Below the pieces are notes generated by a model. That model was not told the origin of the DNA. It was given only the letters and a program-made list of their open reading frames with translations, and ran no database searches. From Prolixibacteraceae bacterium (GTDB taxonomy: Bacteria; Bacteroidota; Bacteroidia; Bacteroidales; Prolixibacteraceae), in assembly GCA_016930735.1 (NCBI GenBank), contig JAFGGF010000392.1:1-19628 (forward strand): 19,628 nt of DNA, given 5' to 3'. Of the stretch, positions 7,077 through 15,277 are shown one piece after another. The translations under genes and the position numbers were made by a program. Every line of letters starts with the position of its first letter. Positions within the stretch are counted from its first letter, which is position 1.

Positions 7077-8663
7077 TCATTTTTTTGCGCTGTATCTTGA
7101 ATAACCATTCATAACCTTCCCTCCCGTAAGCATATCGGTAACCTGAAGTCCTGCCTGCATCGAAGGCCAAATACCATGAGAAAACTCAGGCTGGAAAAGC
7201 CCTTTAATAGGAGTCCTTGTTTTCAAACGACGTAATCCGAAATTTTCAGGGTATGGAGCCATATCATAATTGGATCCTGTTGGAGAGCCGCTGTAGCGTT
7301 CAAATGTTGCCGGTGTAGCAATATCGGTATAAACGATGTGTTTTTTCAAATCGAAAATAAGATATTTTTCAACCTGATTAATATAAAAATCAGCCACTTT
7401 TTGTTTTTCAACTTCATATTTTTTATAATCAGTGTCTCGAAGATATTTCCAGTTTTTCATAGGCATCGGAACCACTCTGATCATTAAAACAGATTTTCCT
7501 CCGGTAACCAGCGACGGGCAAATCACAGCACAATGAAATTCATTTTCATCAAGTTTGTACTCTCCTCTGTCAAAAAGTTTAAATAAATTTTCGAAAGTTT
7601 CTCCCCCGGTTGTTAATACATTATAGCCACATTCAAATCCTTTTTCTTTCAGATTGATTTCTGAATCCAGCCCAAGGCTTATAATTAATGCCGAAGCCGA
7701 CATTTTTACATTTCTGGCTTTTTCTGCATATTTTTTATCTGCTTTTTCAAGCACATCGTAACCCACCAGTTTTTCCATGGCCAATCCGGTGTCGGCAGTT
7801 GTTACAACAAATTCAGAGTTAATCTTTTCGCCATTTTCAAGCTCCACTCCCCTGACCTGATTATTATCAATAAGTATTTTTCGAACTCTTGAATTTGTTT
7901 TTATTTTGCAACCCAGCTCTATGGCTCTTTCCTGCAATGCAAGAGGTAGTTGGATAAATCCCTTTTCTGTACGGAAAGATGAAATAAGTGAAGTATTCAT
8001 CGCAGCAACTGTCATCATTGCAACTGCCCGGCAGGCAGGCAAACCGCTAAAAGATGCAAAAACATCAAAAATTTCCAATAATTCACGATCCTGAAAACCA
8101 AATTTTAAAAGGTACTCCTGAAAAGTTTTTTTGCTGTTTTTAACTGTTTTGGAGCAACAAAATAAAATTCGTATCAAATCAATAAACCCCGGTTCGAGTT
8201 TTAAATATTTCAGCTCTTCAAAGAGGCCGACCGAATAACTAAAAAAATCATGGATTGATTTTTCCTCTGCAGAAAATTTTTCAATCAACATTTTCCTGAA
8301 ATTTTCTATCCCGCAGGGAATTCTGAATTCTTTGGTTCTGCCATTTTTTAACAAAAAAATGCGTGCATAAAATCCATTATATTTTTTTAATTTAATGTCA
8401 ATGCCCAAATAATCAAACAACTCAAGCGGATCAGAAATTATTTGCGCAGTATCGAATAAAAAACCTTTTCGCCTGAAAGAAGTCACCATGCCTCCAACTA
8501 CACTGTTCTGTTCCAGTACCAAAACCGGATTTGCTGAAATATCCACATTTTTGGCATAAGCTATTGCTGTGCTCAATCCGGTAATTCCGGCACCAATAAT
8601 TATTAAAGAGTAGTCAGGTTTCAAGTCTTGGATTTTAATGTGTTCCAGTACAAATTTACCCAT
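7077..8663 (-). CDS. Phytoene-desaturase-like FAD/NAD(P)-binding oxidoreductase
   Basis: I take the start at 8663 (MGKF, 528 aa). The frame stays open to 8855, but that extension crosses the intergenic promoter region and overlaps the start of the divergent gene. The N-terminal Rossmann fold has I-I-I-G-A-G-I-T-G-L (G24, G26, G29), then E51 at the end of beta-2 and V-V-G-G-M-V, the FAD ribose/pyrophosphate motif. The C-terminus (R-T-P-I-K-G-L-F-Q then S-H-G-I-W-P-S-M-Q-A-G) matches the FAD-closing motif of CrtI, retinol saturase and related enzymes. These are two-electron desaturases, saturases or isomerases of hydrophobic polyenes. No carotenoid genes are nearby. It is divergent from the porphyrin cluster and shares its 162-bp upstream region, including an FNR-type box, so a redox step on a tetrapyrrole is worth considering. 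That is inference only. Confidence 0.82.
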   Translation of the reverse strand: MGKFVLEHIKIQDLKPDYSLIIIGAGITGLSTAIAYAKNVDISANPVLVLEQNSVVGGMVTSFRRKGFLFDTAQIISDPLELFDYLGIDIKLKKYNGFYARIFLLKNGRTKEFRIPCGIENFRKMLIEKFSAEEKSIHDFFSYSVGLFEELKYLKLEPGFIDLIRILFCCSKTVKNSKKTFQEYLLKFGFQDRELLEIFDVFASFSGLPACRAVAMMTVAAMNTSLISSFRTEKGFIQLPLALQERAIELGCKIKTNSRVRKILIDNNQVRGVELENGEKINSEFVVTTADTGLAMEKLVGYDVLEKADKKYAEKARNVKMSASALIISLGLDSEINLKEKGFECGYNVLTTGGETFENLFKLFDRGEYKLDENEFHCAVICPSLVTGGKSVLMIRVVPMPMKNWKYLRDTDYKKYEVEKQKVADFYINQVEKYLIFDLKKHIVYTDIATPATFERYSGSPTGSNYDMAPYPENFGLRRLKTRTPIKGLFQPEFSHGIWPSMQAGLQVTDMLTGGKVMNGYSRYSAKK

Positions 8664-8694
8664 CAATTTTATAATTCTGACACAAAAATCGACA

Positions 8695-8708
8695 TTGATA
8701 TAAATCAA
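8695..8708. promoter_or_regulatory. FNR/CRP-type palindrome in the divergent promoter region
   Basis: TTGAT-ATAA-ATCAA is an exact match to the FNR half-site arrangement TTGAT-N4-ATCAA. Its centre is about 38 bp upstream of the FAD-oxidoreductase start (8663) and about 90 bp upstream of the -7 element of the plus-strand cluster. An oxygen- or redox-responsive Crp/Fnr regulator is the natural reader. The regulator and the direction of control are not visible here. Confidence 0.55.
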
Positions 8709-8790
8709 TAAAAAAATTAATATGTGTTCGATTTTAAGGTGTAACTGATTAATTAAAATGAAACTATGAATATACGCTGTTTTAATTGTA

Positions 8791-8799
8791 TATATTTGC
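8791..8799 (+). promoter_or_regulatory. Bacteroidota-type -7 promoter element of the porphyrin cluster
   Basis: TATATTTGC fits TAnnTTTG. It shares 11 consecutive bases (TATATTTGCCG) with the marR promoter at 2049. A convincing -33 TTTG is not seen. It predicts transcription from about 8806, 20 bases before the ATG at 8826, and is the only good plus-strand promoter before the receptor and hem genes. Confidence 0.55.
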
Positions 8800-8825
8800 C
8801 GCCCTGGAAAATCAGCAAAAGTTAA

Positions 8826-9158
8826 ATGTTTACATTCGGAATATTTACGACACACATCCCTTACATTGCTTTTGTGGTATTCTATGCTTATTTTCTTCTG
8901 TTTGGTATAAACAAAGCATCCTCCGGTGAAATTGCCGGTTCAGAACAAAAAATAATCTATACAAATTCAGCAGTAAAATATATTGATAATACAGACGGCC
9001 ATGCATCGTATTTCAATTTTATAAAAAGTGAATCAGACAAATTCAAACATAAACTTACTTTTAATAAAGAAATAAGAACATGGTATGTTAAATCTGTAAT
9101 ATTCAAAAAAGAATATTTCTGTAATTCTGATTTCTGCAGGCCTCCTCCTCACTTTTAA
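8826..9158 (+). CDS. Unrecognised 110-aa membrane-anchored protein ending C-x4-C-R-P-P-P-H-F
   Basis: I do not recognise the family. One N-terminal hydrophobic segment (about 9-27, with T-H-I-P-Y-I-A-F and Y-A-Y-F-L-L-F) is followed by about 80 polar residues and a distinctive tail: Cys103, Cys108 and R-P-P-P-H-F at the very end. An in-frame stop directly precedes the ATG (8823-8825), and a good promoter -7 element lies 27 bp upstream, so the start is well supported. It is the first gene before the TonB receptor (78-bp gap) and the hem genes, and is probably on the same transcript. A His plus two Cys at the C-terminus suggest metal or heme/porphyrin contact, or a redox disulfide. The helix lacks an obvious signal-peptidase site, so an inner-membrane anchor is likely. 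Function unknown. Confidence 0.72.
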   Translation: MFTFGIFTTHIPYIAFVVFYAYFLLFGINKASSGEIAGSEQKIIYTNSAVKYIDNTDGHASYFNFIKSESDKFKHKLTFNKEIRTWYVKSVIFKKEYFCNSDFCRPPPHF

Positions 9159-9236
9159 TTTCTTCAACACCCTGTTTTTAATTTCTGCCGTCATTGTTTG
9201 TGAGCGGTAACATTTTATTTATTAAAATTTTAAAAA

Positions 9237-11336
9237 ATGAAAACATTATTTGTAATTGTGTTTATGGTATTTGTCACAGGCAATATCCTAAACGCACAGA
9301 ATAAAACAGATTCAGACACAATCAGAAAATATAAACTGGATGAAATTATAATCAAATCGCCCAAATACAACCGCAACATATTTGAAATTCCGGCAGCTAC
9401 TTCAATGATCCCGGCAAGAATTATCGAAAATAACCGGATTGAAAACCTGACTGATATTTCGGCTGTTGTCCCTAACTTTTTTATGCCCGATTACGGTTCA
9501 AAACTTACCTCGCCGGTTTATATCCGTGGCGTTGGAAACCGGATCAATACCCCGGCTGTCGGATTATATGTCGACGATATCCCGTATTTCGAAAAATCGG
9601 CTTTTAATTTTGACTTTTTCGATATTGAACAGGTAGAAGTTTTACGTGGTCCGCAAGGGACACTTTTCGGAAGGAATACCATGGGCGGGTTGATTAATAT
9701 TATTACAACAAATCCCGGAAAAGAAAGACTGTCAGGCATTTCTGTCGACTACGGGTCATTTAACCAAATACGAACCCGGTTCAGCCACAACCAGCCAGTC
9801 GGAAAAAAATTAGCAGTGCTGGCTAACCTGAGCCAGACTCATAACGACGGTTTTTTTGAAAACCATTTTAATAACAGCCGCGTTGATAAAATCAACAGCT
9901 ATGCCGGCAGATTAAAAATGTTGTTTACCCCTTCGGATAAATTCAGGGCTTTGGCTACAATTCAATACGAAGACAGCAAACAGGGTGGTTATCCGTATAC
10001 CTTGTTTAATGATGAAACCATGACTGCTTCTGATATTAATTATGATTTCGAAAGCATTTACAACCGGAAAATGTTATCATCGGGCTTAAACTTACAGTAT
10101 TCTGCGCCTGGATTTATAGTTCGTTCGGTCAGCAGTTATCAGTCGTTAAGCGACCTTCAGGAAATTGACCAGGATTTTACTCCTCAGTCCTTGTTTTTTG
10201 TAAAGCAGGATCAGAAACTGGATATGGTATCGCAGGAAATCAATATCCAGTCGAAAGAAAATGATAAATACGAATGGTTGTTCGGCACTTTCGGGTTTAA
10301 ACAACTACTCGACAAGTCTGTGTCTGTTGAATACGGCCCGGATGGTTTGACAAAATACCATTTGCCTTATTCAGAATATTTTTATACAAAAACCTATGAT
10401 AACTCTAACTCAGGCATTGCATTTTTTCATCAATCAACTTTAAAATTCGGAGGATTATCGCTTACCGCGGGGATCAGGGCCGATTACGAAAAAGCCACAC
10501 TGGATTATGTGTACGACAAATTTAAAGATGGTACAAAAAGCAATGCTGAAGCCTACACCAGCGATTTAAACTTTTTTGAAATCCTGCCAAAATTTGCAGT
10601 AAAATACTCCATATCCGAATATTTTACTCCCTACGCAACTGTAGCAAAAGGCTACAATTCAGGAGGTTTTAACTCGACTTTCGAAAGAGAAGAAGATCGT
10701 TCTTTCAAGCCTGAAAGTTCATGGAATTACGAAGCCGGATTAAAAGCCAAGTGGCTAAAACAACGAATTTATGCCAACCTCGCTTTCTTTTATATCGACT
10801 GGAGCAACCAGCAGATTTACCAGACAGTTCCGAGCGGCACTGGTTCTATGCTGACCAATGCCGGTAAATCGGAAAGCAAGGGCGTTGAATTTGAATTAAA
10901 AACCCTTCCGGCCAAAAACATAGAAACATGGTTTACTTTCGGGTATAATGAAGCCAGATTTATCGATTATGTTAAAAATGAAAATGAAGATTATAGTGGA
11001 AATTATATTCCGTATGTCCCGAAATTTTCATTTAATATTGGTGCAAACTACCTGATTGAAGTCAATAAAAACTGGCTTGACGATATCAGGGTTAACATTT
11101 CCTATAATGGAATCGGAAAGCATTACTGGAGCGAAACAAATATTGCATACCAGGATTTTTACGGGTTGCTGAACCACCGTATTACATTCGAAAAAGGCAA
11201 TTTGACTTTTGCTTTCTGGGGCAAAAACATTCTGAATTCAGGTTATAATTCTTTCTATTTCCAGGCATTGGGAAACTCATATGCTCAAATAGGTAAACCG
11301 GCAACCATGGGAATTAACCTGAAAGTTTTATTTTAA
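9237..11336 (+). CDS. TonB-dependent outer-membrane receptor (iron-complex/FyuA-like)
   Basis: A 699-aa receptor with a signal peptide ending N-A-Q (about 1-21). A TonB box-like K-L-D-E-I-I-I-K follows at 33-40. The plug domain (about 46-158) contains V-Y-I-R-G-V-G (94-100), G-L-Y-V-D-D-I-P-Y and L-R-G-P-Q-G-T-L-F-G-R-N-T (136-148), then the 22-strand barrel to a C-terminal aromatic residue. There is no carboxypeptidase-like N-terminal extension and no SusD partner, so it belongs with siderophore/heme-type receptors rather than glycan SusC proteins. It lies 4 bp before an MFS permease and upstream of hemN-hemG-hemH, so a tetrapyrrole or iron-complex ligand is the best guess. Classical heme-receptor motifs (FRAP/NPNL) are not obvious, so free heme itself is not specifically supported. 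Confidence 0.9.
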   Translation: MKTLFVIVFMVFVTGNILNAQNKTDSDTIRKYKLDEIIIKSPKYNRNIFEIPAATSMIPARIIENNRIENLTDISAVVPNFFMPDYGSKLTSPVYIRGVGNRINTPAVGLYVDDIPYFEKSAFNFDFFDIEQVEVLRGPQGTLFGRNTMGGLINIITTNPGKERLSGISVDYGSFNQIRTRFSHNQPVGKKLAVLANLSQTHNDGFFENHFNNSRVDKINSYAGRLKMLFTPSDKFRALATIQYEDSKQGGYPYTLFNDETMTASDINYDFESIYNRKMLSSGLNLQYSAPGFIVRSVSSYQSLSDLQEIDQDFTPQSLFFVKQDQKLDMVSQEINIQSKENDKYEWLFGTFGFKQLLDKSVSVEYGPDGLTKYHLPYSEYFYTKTYDNSNSGIAFFHQSTLKFGGLSLTAGIRADYEKATLDYVYDKFKDGTKSNAEAYTSDLNFFEILPKFAVKYSISEYFTPYATVAKGYNSGGFNSTFEREEDRSFKPESSWNYEAGLKAKWLKQRIYANLAFFYIDWSNQQIYQTVPSGTGSMLTNAGKSESKGVEFELKTLPAKNIETWFTFGYNEARFIDYVKNENEDYSGNYIPYVPKFSFNIGANYLIEVNKNWLDDIRVNISYNGIGKHYWSETNIAYQDFYGLLNHRITFEKGNLTFAFWGKNILNSGYNSFYFQALGNSYAQIGKPATMGINLKVLF

Positions 11337-11340
11337 ACAA

Positions 11341-12558
11341 ATGAAAGGAAAAGAGTTTAATAAGTATTATACACTGCTGAGCCTTTACCTGGCTCAGTCA
11401 ATTCCAATGAGTTTTTTCTCTACTGTGATCCCTGTGATCATGCGGATGGAGAATTACTCTCTGGAGTCGATCGGGTACCTGCAACTTATCAAACTGCCCT
11501 GGATCATCAAATTCCTGTGGGCTCCCCTGATCGATAAAACCAGCCGTTCATCCAAACAATACAGGCGGTGGATTTTATCTTCCGAATTTTTTTATGCTGC
11601 AGTTATTGTAAGTATTGGATTTTTAAACCTGCAAACCGATTTTATTACAATTATTATTCTGATGGTAATTGCTTTTACGGCTTCTGCCACTCAGGACATT
11701 GCTACCGATGCTTTTGCCATTCTTATTTTAAAAGAAAAGGAAAGAAGCATTGGAAACAGCATGCAGTCGGCAGGGAGTTTTATAGGCACACTGGTAGGAA
11801 GCGGCGTTTTGCTGGTTATTTACCATTACTGGGGCTGGCTCCCGCTTTTGCACTGCCTGGGATTATTTGTATTAATAGCACTTATCCCGGTAATTCTGTT
11901 TAAAAACCATGCAGGCAGGGAACTTGAAAAATCACGGAAAAATATTTCTCCTCTGGAATTCATCCATTTCTTCAAACAGAAAAATATTGGCGGGCACCTG
12001 ATCCTGCTGTTCATTTTTTATTCAGGAATAATCGGGATACTAACCATGGTAAAACCATATCTGGTTGACTTGAAATATGATATAAAAGAAATAGGATTTA
12101 TTTCCGGAATTTTCGGAACAGCTGTTGGTGCCCTGATGACTATACCTGCGGGAATGTACATCCGTAAAAAGGGTGTTGTTAAATCAGTATGGATATTTCC
12201 GATCCTGGGGCTGATCACATCAATTTATTTCCTTGGGCTTACTTATACAGGGCATCCTCTTTATATGATTTATATTGGCGTAGCCCTCCTTTGGGGAACA
12301 TATGCAATGTCTACGGTATTTATTTATACCCTGGGGATGAAAATAGTCCGCAAGGGAAAAGAAGGGACCGACTTTACTATTCAAATAGTCATTACACATC
12401 TGAGCAGCCTTATTATTGCTGTGATGAGCGGAAAAGTGGCTGACGCCATTACTTACCGGGGCTTGTTTGCAATCGAAGTCGGGATGGCCATTTTAATTCT
12501 TGTTTTAATACCATTTATTTTTAAACCCGATTTATATAAACAAAATGCAGATACCTGA
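11341..12558 (+). CDS. MFS permease of the AmpG / RhtX-FptX (PAT) type
   Basis: A 405-aa inner-membrane transporter with about 12 TM segments. It carries the hallmarks of the AmpG/FptX group: W-A-P-L-I-D after TM2 (60-65) and A-T-Q-D-I-A-T-D-A-F in TM4 (116-125). AmpG imports muropeptides; FptX and RhtX import ferric or iron-free siderophores as single-subunit permeases paired with TonB receptors. Here it follows the receptor by 4 bp and overlaps hemN by 14 bp, so it should carry the receptor's ligand into the cytoplasm where the Hem enzymes act. No ABC permease or binding protein is present, which fits the single-component uptake model. The substrate is inferred as a porphyrin intermediate; a siderophore is the main alternative. 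Confidence 0.85.
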   Translation: MKGKEFNKYYTLLSLYLAQSIPMSFFSTVIPVIMRMENYSLESIGYLQLIKLPWIIKFLWAPLIDKTSRSSKQYRRWILSSEFFYAAVIVSIGFLNLQTDFITIIILMVIAFTASATQDIATDAFAILILKEKERSIGNSMQSAGSFIGTLVGSGVLLVIYHYWGWLPLLHCLGLFVLIALIPVILFKNHAGRELEKSRKNISPLEFIHFFKQKNIGGHLILLFIFYSGIIGILTMVKPYLVDLKYDIKEIGFISGIFGTAVGALMTIPAGMYIRKKGVVKSVWIFPILGLITSIYFLGLTYTGHPLYMIYIGVALLWGTYAMSTVFIYTLGMKIVRKGKEGTDFTIQIVITHLSSLIIAVMSGKVADAITYRGLFAIEVGMAILILVLIPFIFKPDLYKQNADT

Positions 12559-13921
12559 AAAACTCATAAAAAAATATAACATACCTGTTCCAAGGTACAC
12601 CAGTTACCCTCCGGCAAATTTCTTTTCAGCCGGTTATAACCAGGATAATTATATCAGGTCGTTAAAAGAATCGAACGGGCAATGGCCGCAGAATATTTCC
12701 ATTTATATTCATATTCCTTTTTGCCCGAAAATATGCCACTACTGTGGATGTAACACCCATCTTACGAGGGATAAAAATAAAATGAGGACCTATGTCAATG
12801 CCCTGAAAAAAGAAATTGGCATGATAAAAAACCTCCTCGATCCGTCGCGAAAAGTTTCACAGGTGCATTGGGGAGGAGGAACACCCAACTCGCTGCCCGT
12901 AGACATGGTTCAGGAAATAATGGACTTAATTCATGAAAATTTCCTGTTTATCGACCATACCGAAATTGCAATGGAGTGCCATCCGGCGATGCTGGACAAT
13001 AACTATATCGAAAAACTGGTAACATCGGGTTTTAACCGATTCAGCCTTGGTGTACAGGATTTTAACGAAAATGTTCTTAATGCCGTTAACCGCGATCCGT
13101 CGGTTATACCGATTAAAGAGTTGGTACAATATATCAGAAACTTTAAAAAAACATCGGTAAACCTTGATTTTATTTACGGGCTCCCGTTTCAGAATGTTGA
13201 ATCTTTCTCCCAAACCATAAAAAAGGCGGTGGAAATTTCTCCCGACCGTTTGGTAACATTTTCATATGCACACGTCCCCTGGATTAAAAAAGCACAAAAA
13301 GTGCTCGAATTAAAAGGACTGCCCGGTGCTGATGAAAAACTGAAAATGTTTGAAGCTGGCTATAAAATTCTTTCAAATGCAGGTTATACTCCAATTGGGC
13401 TTGATCATTACGCCAAAGAAAATGATGAGCTGAGTATTGCCCTGAAAAACAGGACACTACACCGCAATTTCCAGGGATACTGTACAAGGGAAACTACCGG
13501 GCAGGTATATGCATTTGGTGCAACAGGTATCAGCCAGTTGGAAAACTCTTATTCTCAGAATGCAAAAGATACAAATACCTATATCCAACTTATTAATCAG
13601 GGAAATTTTACTGTTGAAAAAGGATACAAACTGAACCGGAAAGAAAAAATCATCAGGCATGTGATCAATGAAATTATGTGCAATTATTTTATTTCGTGGC
13701 AATCTGTTTCCAATGTATTTGAAACAAACGAAACAGAAATAAAAGAAACCGTTTCATTCAAAGAAACCGATTTAAATGAATTCATTTCTGATGGATTAAT
13801 TCAGATCAATTCTGATGAAATTGAAGTTACTGAAACCGGGCGTTTTTTTATAAGAAATATTGCGGCTGCATTTGACCCGGCCATTAAAACAGCCACACAA
13901 AAATTTTCCAAAGCCTTATAA
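12545..13921 (+). CDS. hemN: Oxygen-independent coproporphyrinogen III dehydrogenase (HemN)
   Basis: A 458-aa radical-SAM enzyme, full length against E. coli HemN. It converts coproporphyrinogen III to protoporphyrinogen IX by two oxidative decarboxylations in the cytoplasm. The N-terminal P-R-Y-T-S-Y-P and the C60-x-x-x-C64-x-x-C67-G-C69 cluster motif (preceded by H-I-P-F) are the marks of true HemN; HemW-type heme chaperones lack the PRYTSYP start and the extra Cys. SAM-binding G-G-G-T-P lies at 110-114, F-N-R-F-S-L-G-V-Q-D at 163-172 and L-D-F-I-Y-G-L-P at 207-214. H-R-N-F-Q-G-Y and a long C-terminal domain complete the family. E. coli's E-V-D-P reads E-C-H-P (144-147). The ATG lies inside the permease's 3' end (14-bp overlap), so it is translationally coupled; hemG follows after 3 bp. 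Confidence 0.95.
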   Translation: MQIPEKLIKKYNIPVPRYTSYPPANFFSAGYNQDNYIRSLKESNGQWPQNISIYIHIPFCPKICHYCGCNTHLTRDKNKMRTYVNALKKEIGMIKNLLDPSRKVSQVHWGGGTPNSLPVDMVQEIMDLIHENFLFIDHTEIAMECHPAMLDNNYIEKLVTSGFNRFSLGVQDFNENVLNAVNRDPSVIPIKELVQYIRNFKKTSVNLDFIYGLPFQNVESFSQTIKKAVEISPDRLVTFSYAHVPWIKKAQKVLELKGLPGADEKLKMFEAGYKILSNAGYTPIGLDHYAKENDELSIALKNRTLHRNFQGYCTRETTGQVYAFGATGISQLENSYSQNAKDTNTYIQLINQGNFTVEKGYKLNRKEKIIRHVINEIMCNYFISWQSVSNVFETNETEIKETVSFKETDLNEFISDGLIQINSDEIEVTETGRFFIRNIAAAFDPAIKTATQKFSKAL

Positions 13922-13924
13922 ATC

Positions 13925-15277
13925 ATGAATAATACCAAAAAAATAGCTATAATAGGGGGTGGACTTACCGGATTGACCACTGCATATTACCTGAAAAAAT
14001 CGGGTTTCGACATTCATGTCTTTGAAAGAAACAACCGGGTTGGAGGTGTAATAAAAACCAACCAAAAAAAAGGATTTACTTTTGAATCGGGTCCGAATAC
14101 CGGTGTCCTTTCACAACCCGAAGCCGTTGAACTGATAGAAGACCTGAAAGATGATTGCCATCTTGAAATTGCCGATGATGCTGCCAAGGCCCGATGGATT
14201 TGGAAAGCAGGTAAATGGGAATCCCTTCCTTCGGGGCTGGTCGGTGGAATAACTACTCCTTTGTTTACTTTTTCTGATAAACTGCGGTTGCTTGGGGAAC
14301 CGTTTCGTAAAAAGGGCTCAAATCCGAATGAATCGTTGGCTGACCTGGTTTTACGCCGGATGGGAAAAAGTTTCCTCGATTATGCTGTTGACCCTTTTAT
14401 CCTGGGAATTTATTCAGGAGACCCAAAAAAACTCATTACCAAATATGCATTACCAAAGCTGTATAACCTTGAACAGAATTACGGGAGTTTTATAAAGGGA
14501 TCTATAAAAAAAGCGAGGATTCCAAAAACCGAAAGGGAAAAAAAGGCTACAAGGGAAATTTTTTCTGTCTCCGGTGGCCTTGAAAATCTGATCAAAGCTT
14601 TGGAAAAAAATATCGGGTCAGAAAATATTACATTGAATTGTAAGGATCTGTCTGTTCAAAAGGAAACAGAAAAAACATACAAAATAGGAAATGAAAACTT
14701 TGACTATGTGGTCTCAACAACCGGAGCTTATTCTCTTGACAAAATTTTTTCTTTTGCCGATCCTGAAAAGTTAAAACATATCGGCAAACTGGTATATGCT
14801 AAGGTTATACAGGTCTCACTGGGTTTTAACAACTGGAAGGGAATACCGTTAAAAGCCTTTGGTGGGCTGGTTCCGTCAAAGGAAAACAGAGATGTACTGG
14901 GTATTTTGTTTTTATCATCGTTCCTGAAAAACAAAGCTCCCGAAAACGGAGTCCTGCTTTCGGTATTTCTGGGCGGAGTCAGGCACCCGGAAATTGTTGG
15001 CCTGAGCGACCGGGAAATTGAATTTATAGTAAAAAGGGAAGTCTCGGAAATGATGGGATTAACAGAATTTAATCCTGACATGATGGAAATATTTCGTTAT
15101 CAGCATGCCATTCCTCAATACGGAATTGAATCGGAAGAAAAATTAAATTCGATAGAATTGCTTGAAAAAGAACATCCGGGAATTATCCTGGCCGGAAATA
15201 TTCGTGATGGTATCGGAATGGCCGACCGGATTAAACAGGGGAAAACAATTGCAGAACAAATTCAAAGTAAAAATTAA
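13925..15277 (+). CDS. hemG: Protoporphyrinogen oxidase, FAD-dependent HemY type
   Basis: A 450-aa FAD enzyme of the amine-oxidase superfamily, oxidising protoporphyrinogen IX to protoporphyrin IX. The FAD-binding I-I-G-G-G-L-T-G-L is at 9-17, E34-R at the end of beta-2, R-V-G-G-V at 38-42 and F-E-S-G-P-N-T at 53-59. The C-terminal FAD motif G-N-I-R-D-G-I-G-M-A-D-R-I (424-436) and the preceding Q-H-A-I-P-Q-Y are typical of HemY/PPOX. This type is named hemY or hemG depending on the database; it is not the flavodoxin-like E. coli HemG. It starts 3 bp after hemN and its stop shares one base with the hemH start (TAATG), so the three are one translationally coupled unit in pathway order. HemY enzymes normally use O2, in contrast to HemN. 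Confidence 0.93.
   Translation: MNNTKKIAIIGGGLTGLTTAYYLKKSGFDIHVFERNNRVGGVIKTNQKKGFTFESGPNTGVLSQPEAVELIEDLKDDCHLEIADDAAKARWIWKAGKWESLPSGLVGGITTPLFTFSDKLRLLGEPFRKKGSNPNESLADLVLRRMGKSFLDYAVDPFILGIYSGDPKKLITKYALPKLYNLEQNYGSFIKGSIKKARIPKTEREKKATREIFSVSGGLENLIKALEKNIGSENITLNCKDLSVQKETEKTYKIGNENFDYVVSTTGAYSLDKIFSFADPEKLKHIGKLVYAKVIQVSLGFNNWKGIPLKAFGGLVPSKENRDVLGILFLSSFLKNKAPENGVLLSVFLGGVRHPEIVGLSDREIEFIVKREVSEMMGLTEFNPDMMEIFRYQHAIPQYGIESEEKLNSIELLEKEHPGIILAGNIRDGIGMADRIKQGKTIAEQIQSKN

Noticed and set aside
8664..8855. N-terminal extension of the FAD oxidoreductase to a Met at 8855.
   Set aside because: It would run through the divergent intergenic region, across the FNR-type box and a promoter, and overlap the 110-aa gene; the Rossmann fold starts normally from 8663.
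9196..9211. TTGTGAGCGGTAACA resembles the E. coli lac operator.
   Set aside because: One base is missing, the symmetric half is absent, and a LacI operator of that type is not expected in this phylum; a chance match.
12545..13921. HemW (heme chaperone) instead of HemN.
   Set aside because: The PRYTSYP N-terminus, the fourth Cys (CxxxCxxCxC), HRNFQGY and full 458-aa length match true HemN.
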